From Prochlorococcus sp. AG-355-M18 (GTDB taxonomy: Bacteria; Cyanobacteriota; Cyanobacteriia; PCC-6307; Cyanobiaceae), in assembly GCA_003280725.1 (NCBI GenBank), contig QCED01000017.1:1-35957 (forward strand): a stretch of 35,957 nucleotides of DNA, read 5' to 3'. Position numbers and translations under genes: made by a program. The notes under the pieces are model-generated. The model did not search any database. It was given only the letters and a program-made list of their open reading frames with translations, and was not told the DNA's origin. Shown here piece by piece: positions 8,501-18,451 of this stretch (the first letter of the stretch is position 1; each line of letters begins with the position of its first letter).

Positions 8501-10633
8501 ATGCAAAAACATTTTTTAAAACTTACTAAGGGTTTCACCAATATTGCTTGTGCTCCCTTGATTTTGACATTAAATAATTCAGAACTTGCTGCTAAGCATT
8601 TTTTTGATGACCATGAGCAATCAATAACAAACATAGAAATAAAAAATATTAACAATGTTTTATATGAAGGATTTAATACTAAACAAGAGAAAAATGTATT
8701 TATTGCAGAAAATACAAAAAACACTAATCAAGAAAGTGTTCTTATCTCAGAAATAATTATCGAAGGATGGGAAAATCATCCTGAAGGCAGAAAACTTGAA
8801 TTAGCTGCATATGATTCTATGAGTATAAAGCCAGGAAGTATTGTGGATAATCAAATTTTAAATCAAGACTTAAATGCAATATATGCTAGTGGTTGGTTTT
8901 CCGGAGTTAGAATAAATTCTCAAGATGGGCCATTAGGAGTAAGGCTAATTGTAAATGTAATACCTAATCCAATTTTGAAGAAAGTTGAAATAAATCCAAT
9001 AAACTCTGTAATCTCAAATGAATACGTAGATGATATTTTTAGTAATTTTTATGGCACAACTTTAAACCTAAATGAATTACAAAATAAGATCGAAATAATA
9101 AAAAAGCGTTATGAAAGTGAAGGTTATTCTTTAGCAAGAATTAATGGGCCAGAAAGAATTTCTGAAAACGGGATAGTAACATTAAATGTTTCTGAAGGAA
9201 TTATATCTGATGTAAAGTTAAGATTCCCAGGATCTGATGGTGAACCTATTATCGATGGGAAACCTAGAAAAGGAAAAACTAAAGAATGGGTCGTTAAAAG
9301 ACATTTAAAAACTAAACCTGGCACCATATTTAATAGAAAAATTTTAGAGGCTGATATCAGTAGAATCTATGCCACAGCATTGTTTGATGATGTTAAGGTA
9401 TCTCTTGGTACTGATAATTCAAACCCAGGCCAAGTCATAATATTTTTAGATTTAAGTGAGCAAAGAACAGGATCATTAACAGGGGGGCTTGGTTATAGTA
9501 ATAGCTCAGGCATTTTTGCTACGATTGGTTTGCAAGAAACTAATGCACTTGGCAGAGCATGGTCTACAAATATCAACCTGAACTTTGGAGAATATTCAAC
9601 TACCTATAATTTTTCTTTGTCTGATCCATGGATTAAGGGAGATAAATATAAAACATCTTTTCGAACAAATGTTTTTCTGAGTAGAGACTATCCACAAGAA
9701 TTTAAGAGTGAAAATAATGGCAGATTGTACGCTGTAGATGATAAAAATACTTCATCTTCTGATAGTTTTTCTTCAATAGTCTTAGAAAAAACTGGAGGCG
9801 GATTTGCTTTCTCAAGGCCCCTTAATGGTGGAGATCCATTTAAGGTCGCTAAATGGAGAGTTCTCGCGGGGATGAATTTTAAAAAAGTAAAGATGATTGA
9901 TGGTGATGGGAATAAAAAACCTTATGGTGATATGACTCCAACTACAGGTAATATAAGCGATATTATCTGTATTGGATTTACTCCAAATGATGGGACATGC
10001 CCAGAAGAAAATACATTAGTAAGCGTTATTGCAAGTACATCTAGAAATAATTTAAATAATGCTGTAAACCCAACTTCAGGAAATAAATTAAGCTTTGGCA
10101 CTGAACAATTTTTTTCAATGGGACAAAATTCTCCAACTTTTAATAGAATGAGAGCCTCATATTCATTTTTTATACCAACTAAATTTATTAATCTAACCAA
10201 AGCATGTAGATCTAGTAATGATAATAGTGAGGATTGTCCCCAAGCTATTGGAGTGCAATTCAAAGCTGGAACTATTTTAGGGGACTTACCTCCTTATGAA
10301 GCATTTTGTATGGGAGGAACATCATCAGTGAGAGGTTGGGGATCTTGTGATTTAGCGGTAAGTAAGAGCTTTATTGAAGGTACAGTAGAGTATAGATTTC
10401 CTGTTTGGAAAATGATATCAGGAGCTTTATTCGTTGATGCAGGAAGCGATTTAGGTTCCCAAAAAGATGTCCCAGGAAAACCTGGTAAATTATTGCAGAA
10501 ATCAGGGTCTGGTTATTCGCTTGGAGGAGGAGTTGGAGTAAAAACACCAATTGGTCCATTAAGATTAGATGTTGCAAGTAAAGACTTTAGCGGTGATTGG
10601 AGATATACACTTGGGGTTGGATGGAAGTTTTAA
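8501..10633 (+). CDS. bamA: Outer-membrane protein assembly factor BamA/Omp85
   Basis: The 710-residue precursor starts with a basic N-terminus and a hydrophobic stretch (residues about 8-30) that looks like a Sec signal peptide. POTRA-like repeats fill roughly residues 75-320; I read about three, the usual cyanobacterial number. A C-terminal 16-strand-type barrel starts near GSLTGGLGYSNSSGIF. The Omp85 signature loop is present as SVRGWG (Arg at about residue 611), and the chain ends in an aromatic beta-signal, YTLGVGWKF. It folds and inserts outer-membrane proteins and is related to chloroplast Toc75. lpxC begins directly after its stop codon. A periplasmic Cys-containing insert (residues about 485-505) has two close cysteines and may be disulfide-bonded. 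Confidence 0.93.
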   Translation: MQKHFLKLTKGFTNIACAPLILTLNNSELAAKHFFDDHEQSITNIEIKNINNVLYEGFNTKQEKNVFIAENTKNTNQESVLISEIIIEGWENHPEGRKLELAAYDSMSIKPGSIVDNQILNQDLNAIYASGWFSGVRINSQDGPLGVRLIVNVIPNPILKKVEINPINSVISNEYVDDIFSNFYGTTLNLNELQNKIEIIKKRYESEGYSLARINGPERISENGIVTLNVSEGIISDVKLRFPGSDGEPIIDGKPRKGKTKEWVVKRHLKTKPGTIFNRKILEADISRIYATALFDDVKVSLGTDNSNPGQVIIFLDLSEQRTGSLTGGLGYSNSSGIFATIGLQETNALGRAWSTNINLNFGEYSTTYNFSLSDPWIKGDKYKTSFRTNVFLSRDYPQEFKSENNGRLYAVDDKNTSSSDSFSSIVLEKTGGGFAFSRPLNGGDPFKVAKWRVLAGMNFKKVKMIDGDGNKKPYGDMTPTTGNISDIICIGFTPNDGTCPEENTLVSVIASTSRNNLNNAVNPTSGNKLSFGTEQFFSMGQNSPTFNRMRASYSFFIPTKFINLTKACRSSNDNSEDCPQAIGVQFKAGTILGDLPPYEAFCMGGTSSVRGWGSCDLAVSKSFIEGTVEYRFPVWKMISGALFVDAGSDLGSQKDVPGKPGKLLQKSGSGYSLGGGVGVKTPIGPLRLDVASKDFSGDWRYTLGVGWKF

Positions 10634-11470
10634 GTGTTTTCTTGGCCTACTAATTATGATTTTTGTTACACCTTAGCTGGTGTTATCTCCAAAGAGGGTG
10701 TAGGCCTGCATAGTGGAGAAAAAACAAGAGTTACAATTTCTCCTTACGAAAAAGAGGGATACTACGTTTCTTTTAGGGATAAGCCTAACGAGATTTTTAA
10801 GCTAACTCAAGATTTAATAGGAAGTACTATGCTTTGTACCGCGATTAAATTAGGAGGTAGAAATTTATATACCATTGAACATTTATTATCTTCAATGGCT
10901 GGATGTGGGTTAAGTTTTATTCATATTGAGGTCGATGGTAAAGAAATTCCACTTTTAGATGGATCGGCCATTCAGTGGGTTAGAGCTTTTGAAGAAGTAG
11001 GAATGAAAAAGGCACCTAAACCAGATCACTTTTTTAGAGAGATTAATAAATCAATAATTTTGGAGAAAGAAGACTCAATTGTTGTAGCAACCCCCTCTGA
11101 AAAAACTACGATTATATCCACCATAAGTTTTCCTTATAAAGCGATTGGAACTCAAACTTTTGTGATTGATTTAAATCCACAAAGTTTTGTCGAAATGATT
11201 GCTCCGGCAAGAACATTTGGCTTTAAGGATCAATTTCAAGAATTAAGTGAACTTGGATTAATAAAAGGAGGAAGTTTAGAGAATGCGCTCGTTTGTGATG
11301 GCGAAGGATGGGTTAATCCACCATTAAGATTTGATAATGAACCAATAAGACATAAAATTTTAGACCTAATTGGGGACTTGGCTTTGGTAGGGTTACCTAA
11401 GGCCCAAATGTTAGTTTATAAAGGATCTCATTCTTTAAATGCTTTGTTGGCCTCATCCCTAAAAAATTAA
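10634..11470 (+). CDS. lpxC: UDP-3-O-acyl-N-acetylglucosamine deacetylase
   Basis: LpxC is the zinc-dependent committed step of lipid A synthesis. The 278-residue protein shows GVGLHSGEKTRVTISP near the N-terminus and the zinc ligands His83 (in YTIEHLLSSMAGCGL), His240 and Asp244 (in RHKILDLIGDLAL), lining up with His79, His238 and Asp242 of E. coli. It is slightly shorter than the E. coli enzyme because of the C-terminal end. The start is GTG at 10634, immediately after the bamA stop, implying translational coupling. Next are fabZ, lpxA and lpxB, as in many cyanobacteria. Confidence 0.95.
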   Translation: MFSWPTNYDFCYTLAGVISKEGVGLHSGEKTRVTISPYEKEGYYVSFRDKPNEIFKLTQDLIGSTMLCTAIKLGGRNLYTIEHLLSSMAGCGLSFIHIEVDGKEIPLLDGSAIQWVRAFEEVGMKKAPKPDHFFREINKSIILEKEDSIVVATPSEKTTIISTISFPYKAIGTQTFVIDLNPQSFVEMIAPARTFGFKDQFQELSELGLIKGGSLENALVCDGEGWVNPPLRFDNEPIRHKILDLIGDLALVGLPKAQMLVYKGSHSLNALLASSLKN

Positions 11471-11488
11471 CTTTATCTCTTAATTGTT

Positions 11489-11947
11489 TTGGAAAATAAA
11501 TTATCACATGAAAATAATCAACTCTCCTCTGAGAACATACTAGGGTTGTTACCTCATAGATATCCTTTTGCACTTGTGGATAAAGTAATAGAGCATATTC
11601 CTGGGGAGCGTGCTATTGCAGTAAAAAATGTAACTATAAATGAGCCTCAATTTCAAGGACACTTTCCTGACAGGCCTTTAATGCCAGGCGTTCTTATTGT
11701 GGAATCAATGGCACAAGTTGGAGGAATAATAGTGACGCAAATGCCCGATCTCCCTAAAGGACTTTTTGTCTTTGCAGGAATAAATAACGTCAAATTCAGA
11801 AAACCTGTAGTACCTGGAGATCAATTGATAATTACTTGTGAATTATTAAGCATTAAAAGAAAAAGATTTGGCAAGGTTAAAGGTGAAGCGCATGTTGATG
11901 GGAAATTAGTTTGTGCTGGAGAATTAATGTTTTCATTAGTTGAATAG
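11489..11947 (+). CDS. fabZ: 3-hydroxyacyl-ACP dehydratase FabZ
   Basis: This 152-residue hot-dog-fold protein dehydrates 3-hydroxyacyl-ACP in fatty acid elongation and competes with LpxA for the same substrate. The motif [14 protein letters not shown] and the catalytic block [20 protein letters not shown] are plain; His58 and Glu72 are the catalytic pair. There is no in-frame ATG ahead of the conserved region, so TTG at 11489 is the best start. It lies 18 bases after lpxC and a few bases before lpxA, in a typical lpxC-fabZ-lpxA order. Confidence 0.95.
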   Translation: MENKLSHENNQLSSENILGLLPHRYPFALVDKVIEHIPGERAIAVKNVTINEPQFQGHFPDRPLMPGVLIVESMAQVGGIIVTQMPDLPKGLFVFAGINNVKFRKPVVPGDQLIITCELLSIKRKRFGKVKGEAHVDGKLVCAGELMFSLVE

Positions 11948-11951
11948 AGAT

Positions 11952-12794
11952 ATGTTGAATAAAGATACTACTGAATTCAAGTCAAGCTTTAGTGGAGCAA
12001 AAGTGCACACAAATGCTTTTGTTGATCCAAGCGCTGAATTATCTGAGGGTGTTATTATCTCTCAAGGAGCTATTGTCGGTCCTAATGTGAATATTGGGAA
12101 AGGCACAGAAATCGGACAAAATGCTGTTATTACAGGGAGAACTCAAATTGGGAGAAACAATAAAGTTTTTCCAAATGTTTTTATAGGTCTAGATCCCCAA
12201 GATCTTAAATATAGAGGGGCTGATACTGAAGTAATTATTGGAGATAATAACACGTTTAGAGAATGTGTAACGATTAATAAGGCAACTGATGAAGGAGAAA
12301 AAACTATTATTGGTAATAATAATTTGTTAATGGCTTATTCGCACATAGGTCATAATTGTGAACTTGGAGATAGGATTGTTTTATCAAATAGTGTTCAAGT
12401 TGCAGGCCATGTGAAGGTTGAGGATAAAGCTATTATTGGTGGCTGTTTAGGTGTACATCAATTTGTACATATAGGATATTTAGCTATGATCGGAGGAATG
12501 ACAAGAGTGGATAGAGATGTCCCACCTTTTTGTTTGGCCGAAGGACATCCAGGCAGATTGAGAGGTTTAAATAGGATTGGAATTAAAAGAAGTGATTTGA
12601 TGGGGAATAAGGATTTTGATTTAAAACTTTTGCAGAGTACCTGGAATTTACTTTTTAAGTCTGATTTTGTATTTTCTGACGCACTGGAAATGGCAATTAA
12701 AGGGAAATTAGATTTTTCTTCAAAAAAATTATGTGATTTTTTAAAAGATTCAATATCAAAAAATAGACGTGGTCCAATGCCTTTTGTGAATTAA
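11952..12794 (+). CDS. lpxA: UDP-N-acetylglucosamine acyltransferase
   Basis: LpxA transfers a 3-hydroxyacyl chain from ACP to UDP-GlcNAc, the first step of lipid A. The protein is a left-handed parallel beta helix: hexapeptide repeats run through most of residues 10-190. The active-site region MAYSHIGHNCELG carries the conserved histidines, and RVDRDVPPFCLAEGHPGRLRGLN is the family-specific end of the helix. I prefer ATG at 11952 (280 residues); a TTG at 11940 would overlap fabZ by 8 bases and adds four residues with no conserved feature. Its stop shares one base with the lpxB start (TAATG), showing coupling. Confidence 0.95.
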   Translation: MLNKDTTEFKSSFSGAKVHTNAFVDPSAELSEGVIISQGAIVGPNVNIGKGTEIGQNAVITGRTQIGRNNKVFPNVFIGLDPQDLKYRGADTEVIIGDNNTFRECVTINKATDEGEKTIIGNNNLLMAYSHIGHNCELGDRIVLSNSVQVAGHVKVEDKAIIGGCLGVHQFVHIGYLAMIGGMTRVDRDVPPFCLAEGHPGRLRGLNRIGIKRSDLMGNKDFDLKLLQSTWNLLFKSDFVFSDALEMAIKGKLDFSSKKLCDFLKDSISKNRRGPMPFVN

Positions 12795-13972
12795 TGAATA
12801 AAAAGATATTTATAAGTACCGGAGAAGTCTCTGGAGACTTACATGGGAGTTTATTATCAAAAGCATTATTTGAAGAAGCGAAAAAAAATTCGTTAAATTT
12901 AGAAATTTGTGGATTGGGTGGTGAAAGGATGAAGAAAGAGGGTGTACAAATTCTTAAAGATACTACATCTATTAGCGCAATAGGAATTTGGGAGGCTTTA
13001 CCTCTTATTCTTCCAACAATAAGAATTCAAAGAAGATTTTACAAATTACTAAAAAAATATCCTCCAGATTGTTTAATTTTGATTGACTATATGGGGCCCA
13101 ATATTAATATTGGTACTAAATTAAAAAGATCAAGAAATAATATTCCAATTTACTACTACATAGCTCCTCAAGAATGGGCGTGGAGAGTCGGTAATAATAG
13201 CACTACAAACTTAATTAATTTTTCAGATAAAATTTTTGCGATTTTTAAGCAGGAGGCAAACTTTTATAAAAGGAGGGGTGGAAATGTTTTTTGGGTTGGA
13301 CATCCAATGCTTGATTTGACGAAAAAACTACCTTCTAAGAAAGATGCTAGAGCAATTCTAAAACTTAGAGACAATCAGCATATCTTACTTTTAATGCCCG
13401 CATCAAGACCGCAAGAACTGAAGTATATATTGCCCACCTTCTTGAAAACTGCAAAAAAGTTACAATTAAGATATCCAAACCTTGTTGTTTATATCCCATC
13501 TTGTAGGAGGGTTTTTGATGAGAAATTTAAAGAAGGTTTAGAAAAATATAAAATTAAAGGCAAGATTGTTTTTAAAAGAGATGAATCTATATTGATGCCT
13601 TACATTTATTCATTAACAAAACTAGCTTTATGCAAATCAGGCACAGTTAATATGGAATTGGCTTTATATGGCATACCACAAATTATTGGATATAGAGTAA
13701 GTAGAGTAACAGCTTTTATTGCTAAAAGAATTCTCAATTTTAAAGTAAGGTTTATTTCTCCTGTAAATCTTTTAGTTAAAAAATTTATAATACCTGAATT
13801 TGTCCAGAAAAATTTCAATGAAAATAAAATTTTTTATAAAGCTTGTAGGCTTCTCGATCTGAAATCAGAAAAAGCAAAAATAAAAAAAGGTTATACTCTT
13901 TTAAAAGAAGAATTAGGAGAGGAAGGAGTAGTTGATAGAGCAGCTAAAGAAATTATTAATTCTATTATTTAA
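12794..13972 (+). CDS. lpxB: Lipid-A-disaccharide synthase
   Basis: LpxB, a GT19 glycosyltransferase, joins UDP-diacylglucosamine to lipid X. Its 392 residues begin KKIFISTGEVSGDLHGSLL, the family signature, followed by LGGERMKKEGV, IYYYIAPQEWAWR and the donor-site block KSGTVNMELALYGIPQIIGYR. Length is normal. The ATG overlaps the lpxA stop by one base. With lpxA, lpxC and fabZ it shows that this cell makes the lipid A disaccharide core; lpxD, and any kinase or Kdo genes, are not in the window. Confidence 0.95.
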   Translation: MNKKIFISTGEVSGDLHGSLLSKALFEEAKKNSLNLEICGLGGERMKKEGVQILKDTTSISAIGIWEALPLILPTIRIQRRFYKLLKKYPPDCLILIDYMGPNINIGTKLKRSRNNIPIYYYIAPQEWAWRVGNNSTTNLINFSDKIFAIFKQEANFYKRRGGNVFWVGHPMLDLTKKLPSKKDARAILKLRDNQHILLLMPASRPQELKYILPTFLKTAKKLQLRYPNLVVYIPSCRRVFDEKFKEGLEKYKIKGKIVFKRDESILMPYIYSLTKLALCKSGTVNMELALYGIPQIIGYRVSRVTAFIAKRILNFKVRFISPVNLLVKKFIIPEFVQKNFNENKIFYKACRLLDLKSEKAKIKKGYTLLKEELGEEGVVDRAAKEIINSII

Positions 13973-13985
13973 ACTTTATAATGAA

Positions 13986-14591
13986 ATGATGAAATTTTTT
14001 TTACCTTTAATTATTGCATTTTTAATATTTATCAACCCTATAAATACTGTTGCAGAAGAATTGATTCTTGCAGGAGGTTGTTTTTGGTGTTTAGAACACG
14101 ATTTAGAGTCATTAAAGGGCGTAAATTTTGTACAAAGTGGCTATTCAGGTGGAGATTTACAAAATCCTACATACGAAAATCATGAGGGACATCAGGAAGT
14201 GGTTTTGGTTAACTATGATTCCAAATTGTTAACTTTACCCGAGATACTTAGGCTCTATTTCAGAAATATTGATCCTCTGGACGGCAAGGGTCAATTTTGT
14301 GATCGTGGAGATTCTTATAGGCCAGTGATCTTTTTCAAAGATGAAACTGAGAAAAGTGATGCAAAAAATGCAATTGTTTCCGCCTCTAATGAGTTGCGAG
14401 TGCCACTAGAAAAAATATTTGTAGAACTAAAATCAAAAGGTCAATTTTGGCTAGCTGAAGAATATCATCAGGATTTTGCTGAGAGAAATGAATTGAAATA
14501 TAAGTTCTATAGATTCTCATGTGGGAGAGATCAGAGGTTGGATAAATTATGGGGGGATAACGCTAGATCAACAAATCTTTGGATTGAATGA
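13986..14591 (+). CDS. msrA: Peptide-methionine (S)-S-oxide reductase MsrA, predicted exported
   Basis: MsrA repairs methionine-S-sulfoxide in proteins. The catalytic motif is GCFWC at residues 31-35 (Cys32), followed by FVQSGYSGGDLQNPTYENHEGHQE-type sequence with the substrate-binding residues, and DPLDGKGQFCDRGDSYRPVIF. I start it at the tandem ATGs 13986/13989, 13 bases after lpxB. An upstream frame from 13932 would lie inside lpxB and has no support. From this start, residues 3-23 form a clean signal peptide (FFLPLIIAFLIFINPINTVA), so the enzyme should act in the periplasm or be membrane-tethered. It closes the envelope operon and is tail-to-tail with pepA, 12 bases away. Confidence 0.93.
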   Translation: MMKFFLPLIIAFLIFINPINTVAEELILAGGCFWCLEHDLESLKGVNFVQSGYSGGDLQNPTYENHEGHQEVVLVNYDSKLLTLPEILRLYFRNIDPLDGKGQFCDRGDSYRPVIFFKDETEKSDAKNAIVSASNELRVPLEKIFVELKSKGQFWLAEEYHQDFAERNELKYKFYRFSCGRDQRLDKLWGDNARSTNLWIE

Positions 14592-14603
14592 TTTTGAATA
14601 TAG

Positions 14604-16076
14604 TTATTTATTTTTAATCCATTGAACAAGAGTTTTAACTCCAAAACCAGTTGCACCTGATGGATTAATTCCCTTATTCTTATCAGTCCAACAAGTTCCA
14701 GCAATATCAATATGAGCCCATTTTATTTCTTTATCAAAGAATTCCTCTAAAAACAAAGCAGCAGTTATTGAACCACCTGCTCTAGGACCTGTATTTTTCA
14801 TATCAGCTATATGAGACTTTAACCCTTCTTTATAAGATTTTTGTAAAGGCATTTGCCATAATTCTTCTCCAGCTTGGGCTGATGCAGCTTTTAGATCATT
14901 TGCTAGATCATTATTATTGCTCCAGAATCCAGCTATATCATTCCCTAGTGCAACAACAATAGCTCCTGTTAAAGTGGCGAGATCTATTATTGAATCAGGT
15001 TTTAAACTGGATGCGTAAGTTAAAGCATCAGCTAATGTGAGTCTACCCTCTGCATCTGTGTTATTTATTTCGATTGTCTTGCCATTAGACGCTTTAACTA
15101 CATCTCCAGGATGTACTGCAGATCCATTTATCATGTTTTCGCAAGCTGCAACAATAAAATGAATTTCTAGCCCCTTTGGCTTTATTGATCCGAGTGCTTT
15201 TGCTGCTCCTAAAACTGCAGCGCTTCCGCCCATATCATATTTCATCATTTCGATTTGAGAGGCTCCTACTTTTAGGTTGTAGCCTCCAGAGTCAAAGGTT
15301 AAACCCTTCCCAACAAGCGCAATCTTTTCTTTTATAGGACCATCTGACTTCAAAATAAGATGAATAAATTTAGGATCTAGATCTGAACCTTTTGCTACCG
15401 CTAAATATGCACCCATTCCTAAATCTTCACATTCTTTTGCATCTAAAATTTTTACTTCCAACCCATGATCTTTAGCTATTTTAGATGCTTGCTTAGACAT
15501 TTCTAGGGGTGTAAGACTATTTGGAGGTGCGGCTACAAGTCTTCTGGCTAGTTCTACACCTTCACATATTTTTTCTGTTTCATCAAAGCTAATATTTTCA
15601 ATTTTTTTTAAATTCAGAAACTCTATTTCTTTAAGAACTTTGTTTTCATCTTTTTTCTTATTGAATCTATTGTCCTTGTAAGCAGATAATCTAGCTGACT
15701 CTGCTAATTGATTTATTTCTAGTCGTGAATTTAGTAGTTCCCAAGGTAGCAAGATGCTGATTTTTTCATCTTTATCAACAGTTTTTCTAATTAGATTTCC
15801 TATGGAGTTTTCTATATCACTTTTTTTTAGGTCTTTTGATTTACCAAGACCAACTATGATTAAAGTTTCTAATTTTTGATCTAAAAATTCAAAGCTTAAA
15901 GTTTCCCCTTTTTCTCCTTTGAATTTTTTTTGAGTAATTTTTTTTAGTAATAGTTTTGGGTCAACAACAAATTTTATATTTTCAAGTTGGATTGCAATTT
16001 CTTCCTCTAAAACTCCAAAAATTAATGAAGTGCCTTGCCAGTTATCTAGATTTTTTTGGAATGTGGAAAATTGCAT
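14604..16076 (-). CDS. pepA: Leucyl/cytosol aminopeptidase (M17)
   Basis: This 490-residue protein has a variable N-terminal macro-like domain and a C-terminal catalytic domain. The two-metal M17 site is recognisable from [15 protein letters not shown] (Lys and Asp ligands), [19 protein letters not shown] and the signature [14 protein letters not shown] (Asp, Glu ligands, catalytic Arg). It releases N-terminal residues from peptides in the cytoplasm as a hexamer. A GIY-YIG-like gene lies upstream on the same strand with a 24-base gap, so the two may share a transcript, though no functional link is apparent. Confidence 0.95.
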   Translation of the reverse strand: MQFSTFQKNLDNWQGTSLIFGVLEEEIAIQLENIKFVVDPKLLLKKITQKKFKGEKGETLSFEFLDQKLETLIIVGLGKSKDLKKSDIENSIGNLIRKTVDKDEKISILLPWELLNSRLEINQLAESARLSAYKDNRFNKKKDENKVLKEIEFLNLKKIENISFDETEKICEGVELARRLVAAPPNSLTPLEMSKQASKIAKDHGLEVKILDAKECEDLGMGAYLAVAKGSDLDPKFIHLILKSDGPIKEKIALVGKGLTFDSGGYNLKVGASQIEMMKYDMGGSAAVLGAAKALGSIKPKGLEIHFIVAACENMINGSAVHPGDVVKASNGKTIEINNTDAEGRLTLADALTYASSLKPDSIIDLATLTGAIVVALGNDIAGFWSNNNDLANDLKAASAQAGEELWQMPLQKSYKEGLKSHIADMKNTGPRAGGSITAALFLEEFFDKEIKWAHIDIAGTCWTDKNKGINPSGATGFGVKTLVQWIKNK

Positions 16077-16100
16077 TTGTAAAATGGATTTAATTAACTT

Positions 16101-16712
16101 TTAGTTGTTTGTGAAAGTAGTTGCCCACCTATCTCGAGTTTCTTTATTAAAAGGTGGTAACCATAAATATATCAGTTGCTGTTCTAATTTACGTCTTAAT
16201 TTTATTTCTTTAGGTACATCTAAGAAGAAACGAATATCTTGGTGACTTGAGAGGTTGTTATAAGCTAGGGCTTCTTTATAGTTCATGAGGTAATTTTTAC
16301 AATCATGTTCTCCCTTCCATCTTTTATTTGCTGAATTTGTTTCTCCTATATAAAGGATTATTTTAGAACTCTCCATCGAGTCGATTACAAAATACATTGC
16401 TGGACCATTGTGTATATATTTATTAGTTCTCCAAAAGTTCAATGATAATGGCTGCAGGGAAAACGGATCAATTTTTCTTTCATCGGACGTTATATTTATA
16501 GGGAGACTTGTTTGGTGCAAATTGTTATTGTGAGTATCTTTTGAAATTTTGAATTGGTGATTATGGATTCTATTTCTCCATTCATTTATGATTTCGCTAT
16601 TGATTTTTAAATTATTTGAGTGTTGAAAATTAATTGATGTATTTACATTTGAACCAAATAATTCAAATTGTCTATTTTGGTTTGAAATATTATTACCGTT
16701 GAATTTTTCCAA
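16101..16712 (-). CDS. GIY-YIG-like nuclease-fold protein, function unknown
   Basis: The 203 residues fall into two parts. Residues 1-95 are Asn/Ser/His-rich, low in complexity and without a recognised domain. Residues 105-195 look like a compact GIY-YIG domain: Tyr107 in AMYFVID, YIG at 121-123 in ILYIGETNSANKRW, Arg131, Glu177 in LRRKLEQQLIYLW and Asn189. These are the spacing and residue types of the catalytic Tyr-Tyr-Arg-Glu-Asn set, so it may be an active DNA endonuclease; this is an inference from motif reading. The start is TTG at 16710-16712, with no ATG nearby. It sits just upstream of pepA and divergent from the DUF1825 gene. I know no named function; a repair or mobile-derived role are both possible. 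Confidence 0.65.
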   Translation of the reverse strand: MEKFNGNNISNQNRQFELFGSNVNTSINFQHSNNLKINSEIINEWRNRIHNHQFKISKDTHNNNLHQTSLPINITSDERKIDPFSLQPLSLNFWRTNKYIHNGPAMYFVIDSMESSKIILYIGETNSANKRWKGEHDCKNYLMNYKEALAYNNLSSHQDIRFFLDVPKEIKLRRKLEQQLIYLWLPPFNKETRDRWATTFTNN

Positions 16713-16863
16713 TATTAATGAGACATGTCTATTAAATTTAATTCTGAAAAAATATAAATCAAAGAATTATCTATAAACTAAAATTTATTAATGTTCTAAT
16801 CAATTTAAAAGATTCTTGTTATCTTGTAATTGAGCCTTAATCTTGCGAAGTAAAAAAATAGAA

Positions 16864-17187
16864 ATGGGATTTTTTGAGTCTGACATCGTTCAAGAAGAAG
16901 CTAAGAAGCTTTTTACAGATTACCAAGAATTAATGAAACTTGGTTCTGATTATGGAAAATTTGATAGAGAAGGGAAAAAAATGTTTATAAAAAAAATGGA
17001 ATCACTTATGGATCGTTATAAGGTTTTTATGAAGAGATTTGAATTGTCTGAAGACTTTCAAGCAAAAATGACAGTAGAACAATTAAAGACACAGTTAAGT
17101 CAATTTGGGATTACTCCTGATCAAATGTTCGATCAGATGAATAAAACCTTAATAAGAATGAAGGATGAACTTGATAAAACTTCTTAA
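16864..17187 (+). CDS. DUF1825 family cyanobacterial protein
   Basis: From ATG 16864 this gives 107 residues beginning MGFFESDIVQEEAKKLFTDY, which matches my memory of the cyanobacteria-specific DUF1825 family. A TTG at 16843 would add seven residues (LRSKKIE-like) without conserved content, so I use the ATG. It is nearly all helical and charged, has no cysteine, signal or membrane segment, and ends MNKTLIRMKDELDKTS; a soluble helical bundle is expected. Function is unknown. It precedes tyrS by 19 bases and probably starts a DUF1825-tyrS-pyrF transcript. Confidence 0.8.
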   Translation: MGFFESDIVQEEAKKLFTDYQELMKLGSDYGKFDREGKKMFIKKMESLMDRYKVFMKRFELSEDFQAKMTVEQLKTQLSQFGITPDQMFDQMNKTLIRMKDELDKTS

Positions 17188-17206
17188 ATTTAACGGTTAA
17201 CGCTTC

Positions 17207-18445
17207 ATGTCAGATAACTTAATATTGCCATCATGGCTGTCAAGAGGATTAGCAGAGTTCTTTCCATTAAAGGGAATAGATCAAACTTTTGAAGAAATAA
17301 TAGATGATGCGAAAAAAAACAATAAAAAATTAAGAGTTAAACTTGGAATAGATCCAACTGGAACAGATATTCATATTGGGCACAGCATATTGTTTAGAAA
17401 ACTTAGGGCATTCCAAGACAATGGACATATTGCAGTTTTGATTATTGGGGACTTTACTGCTCAAATTGGAGACCCAACCGGAAAAAATAAAACAAGAGTG
17501 CAGTTATCGGAAAAACAAGTTAAGGATAATGCAAAAACATACTTAACCCAACTAGGAATGGGTAAGCCAGCTAATGAATCTATTTTAGATTTTGACTCAA
17601 AAGATAGAATAGAAATTAGATACAACAGTGAATGGTTAAAAGGATTAAATCTTAGTTCGATAATCGAATTAATGGGGAGTGCAACGGTTAGTCAAATGCT
17701 AGCTAAGGAGGAATTTAATAAAAGGTACAATTCACAAGTTCCTATTGCTTTGCACGAATTCTTATATCCACTATTACAAGGTTATGATTCGGTAGTTGTT
17801 CAATCAGATATTGAGCTTGGAGGTACAGATCAGAAATTTAATATAGCAATAGGAAGAGATCTTCAAAGATATTTTAAACAAGATCCTCAATTTGGAGTTT
17901 TGTTGCCAATTTTGACAGGTTTAGATGGAATTAAAAAGATGAGTAAATCTGAATTTAACACCGTCGGTTTGACTGATGATCCTCTTTCAATGTATTCAAA
18001 ATTAGAAAAAGTACCCGATGATATAGTTCCTTCCTATTTTGAATTGCTTACTGAATTAGATTTAATTATTATTGAGAACGCAAATCCTCGTGAGTTGCAG
18101 AGAAGAATGGCTTTTGAAGTTACTACTTTATTCCACGGCGTAGAAGAAGCATTAAAAGCGCAATCCAACTGCGAAAAATTATTTCTTGGACACAAAGAAA
18201 AAGTTGGAGAAATTCCAGAGATTTCTTTAAAAGGAATAGTTTTTCCAGTTAAGTTTTTTTACTTGCTAAGTGCTTTAAAACTTTTCAAATCTAGCAGCGA
18301 ATCCAAAAGATCCATTCAAGGTGGGGGCGTAAAAATTGATAGTCAGAAAGTAATAAATCCTGATTTAGTTTTTGATTCAAAAAATGATTTAGAAGGAAAA
18401 ATTTTGCAAATTGGGAAAAAAATTATTAAGAGGTTTGAAAACTGA
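17207..18445 (+). CDS. tyrS: Tyrosyl-tRNA synthetase
   Basis: The protein has 412 residues, with class I signatures: HIGH at residues 56-59 in [16 protein letters not shown] and KMSKS at 244-248. The tRNA-binding C-terminal part ends in an S4-like stretch ([14 protein letters not shown]). HVL-type dimer interface and the sequence [16 protein letters not shown] support TyrRS rather than TrpRS, in the longer TyrRS subfamily with HIGH about 55 residues in. It charges tRNA-Tyr. pyrF follows within 6 bases, so the two are coupled. Confidence 0.96.
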   Translation: MSDNLILPSWLSRGLAEFFPLKGIDQTFEEIIDDAKKNNKKLRVKLGIDPTGTDIHIGHSILFRKLRAFQDNGHIAVLIIGDFTAQIGDPTGKNKTRVQLSEKQVKDNAKTYLTQLGMGKPANESILDFDSKDRIEIRYNSEWLKGLNLSSIIELMGSATVSQMLAKEEFNKRYNSQVPIALHEFLYPLLQGYDSVVVQSDIELGGTDQKFNIAIGRDLQRYFKQDPQFGVLLPILTGLDGIKKMSKSEFNTVGLTDDPLSMYSKLEKVPDDIVPSYFELLTELDLIIIENANPRELQRRMAFEVTTLFHGVEEALKAQSNCEKLFLGHKEKVGEIPEISLKGIVFPVKFFYLLSALKLFKSSSESKRSIQGGGVKIDSQKVINPDLVFDSKNDLEGKILQIGKKIIKRFEN

Positions 18446-18451
18446 AAATTG

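Noticed and set aside
8410..8724. Minus-strand 104-residue frame over the purC-bamA junction
   Set aside because: Shadow of the well-supported purC and bamA coding frames; it has no family motif.
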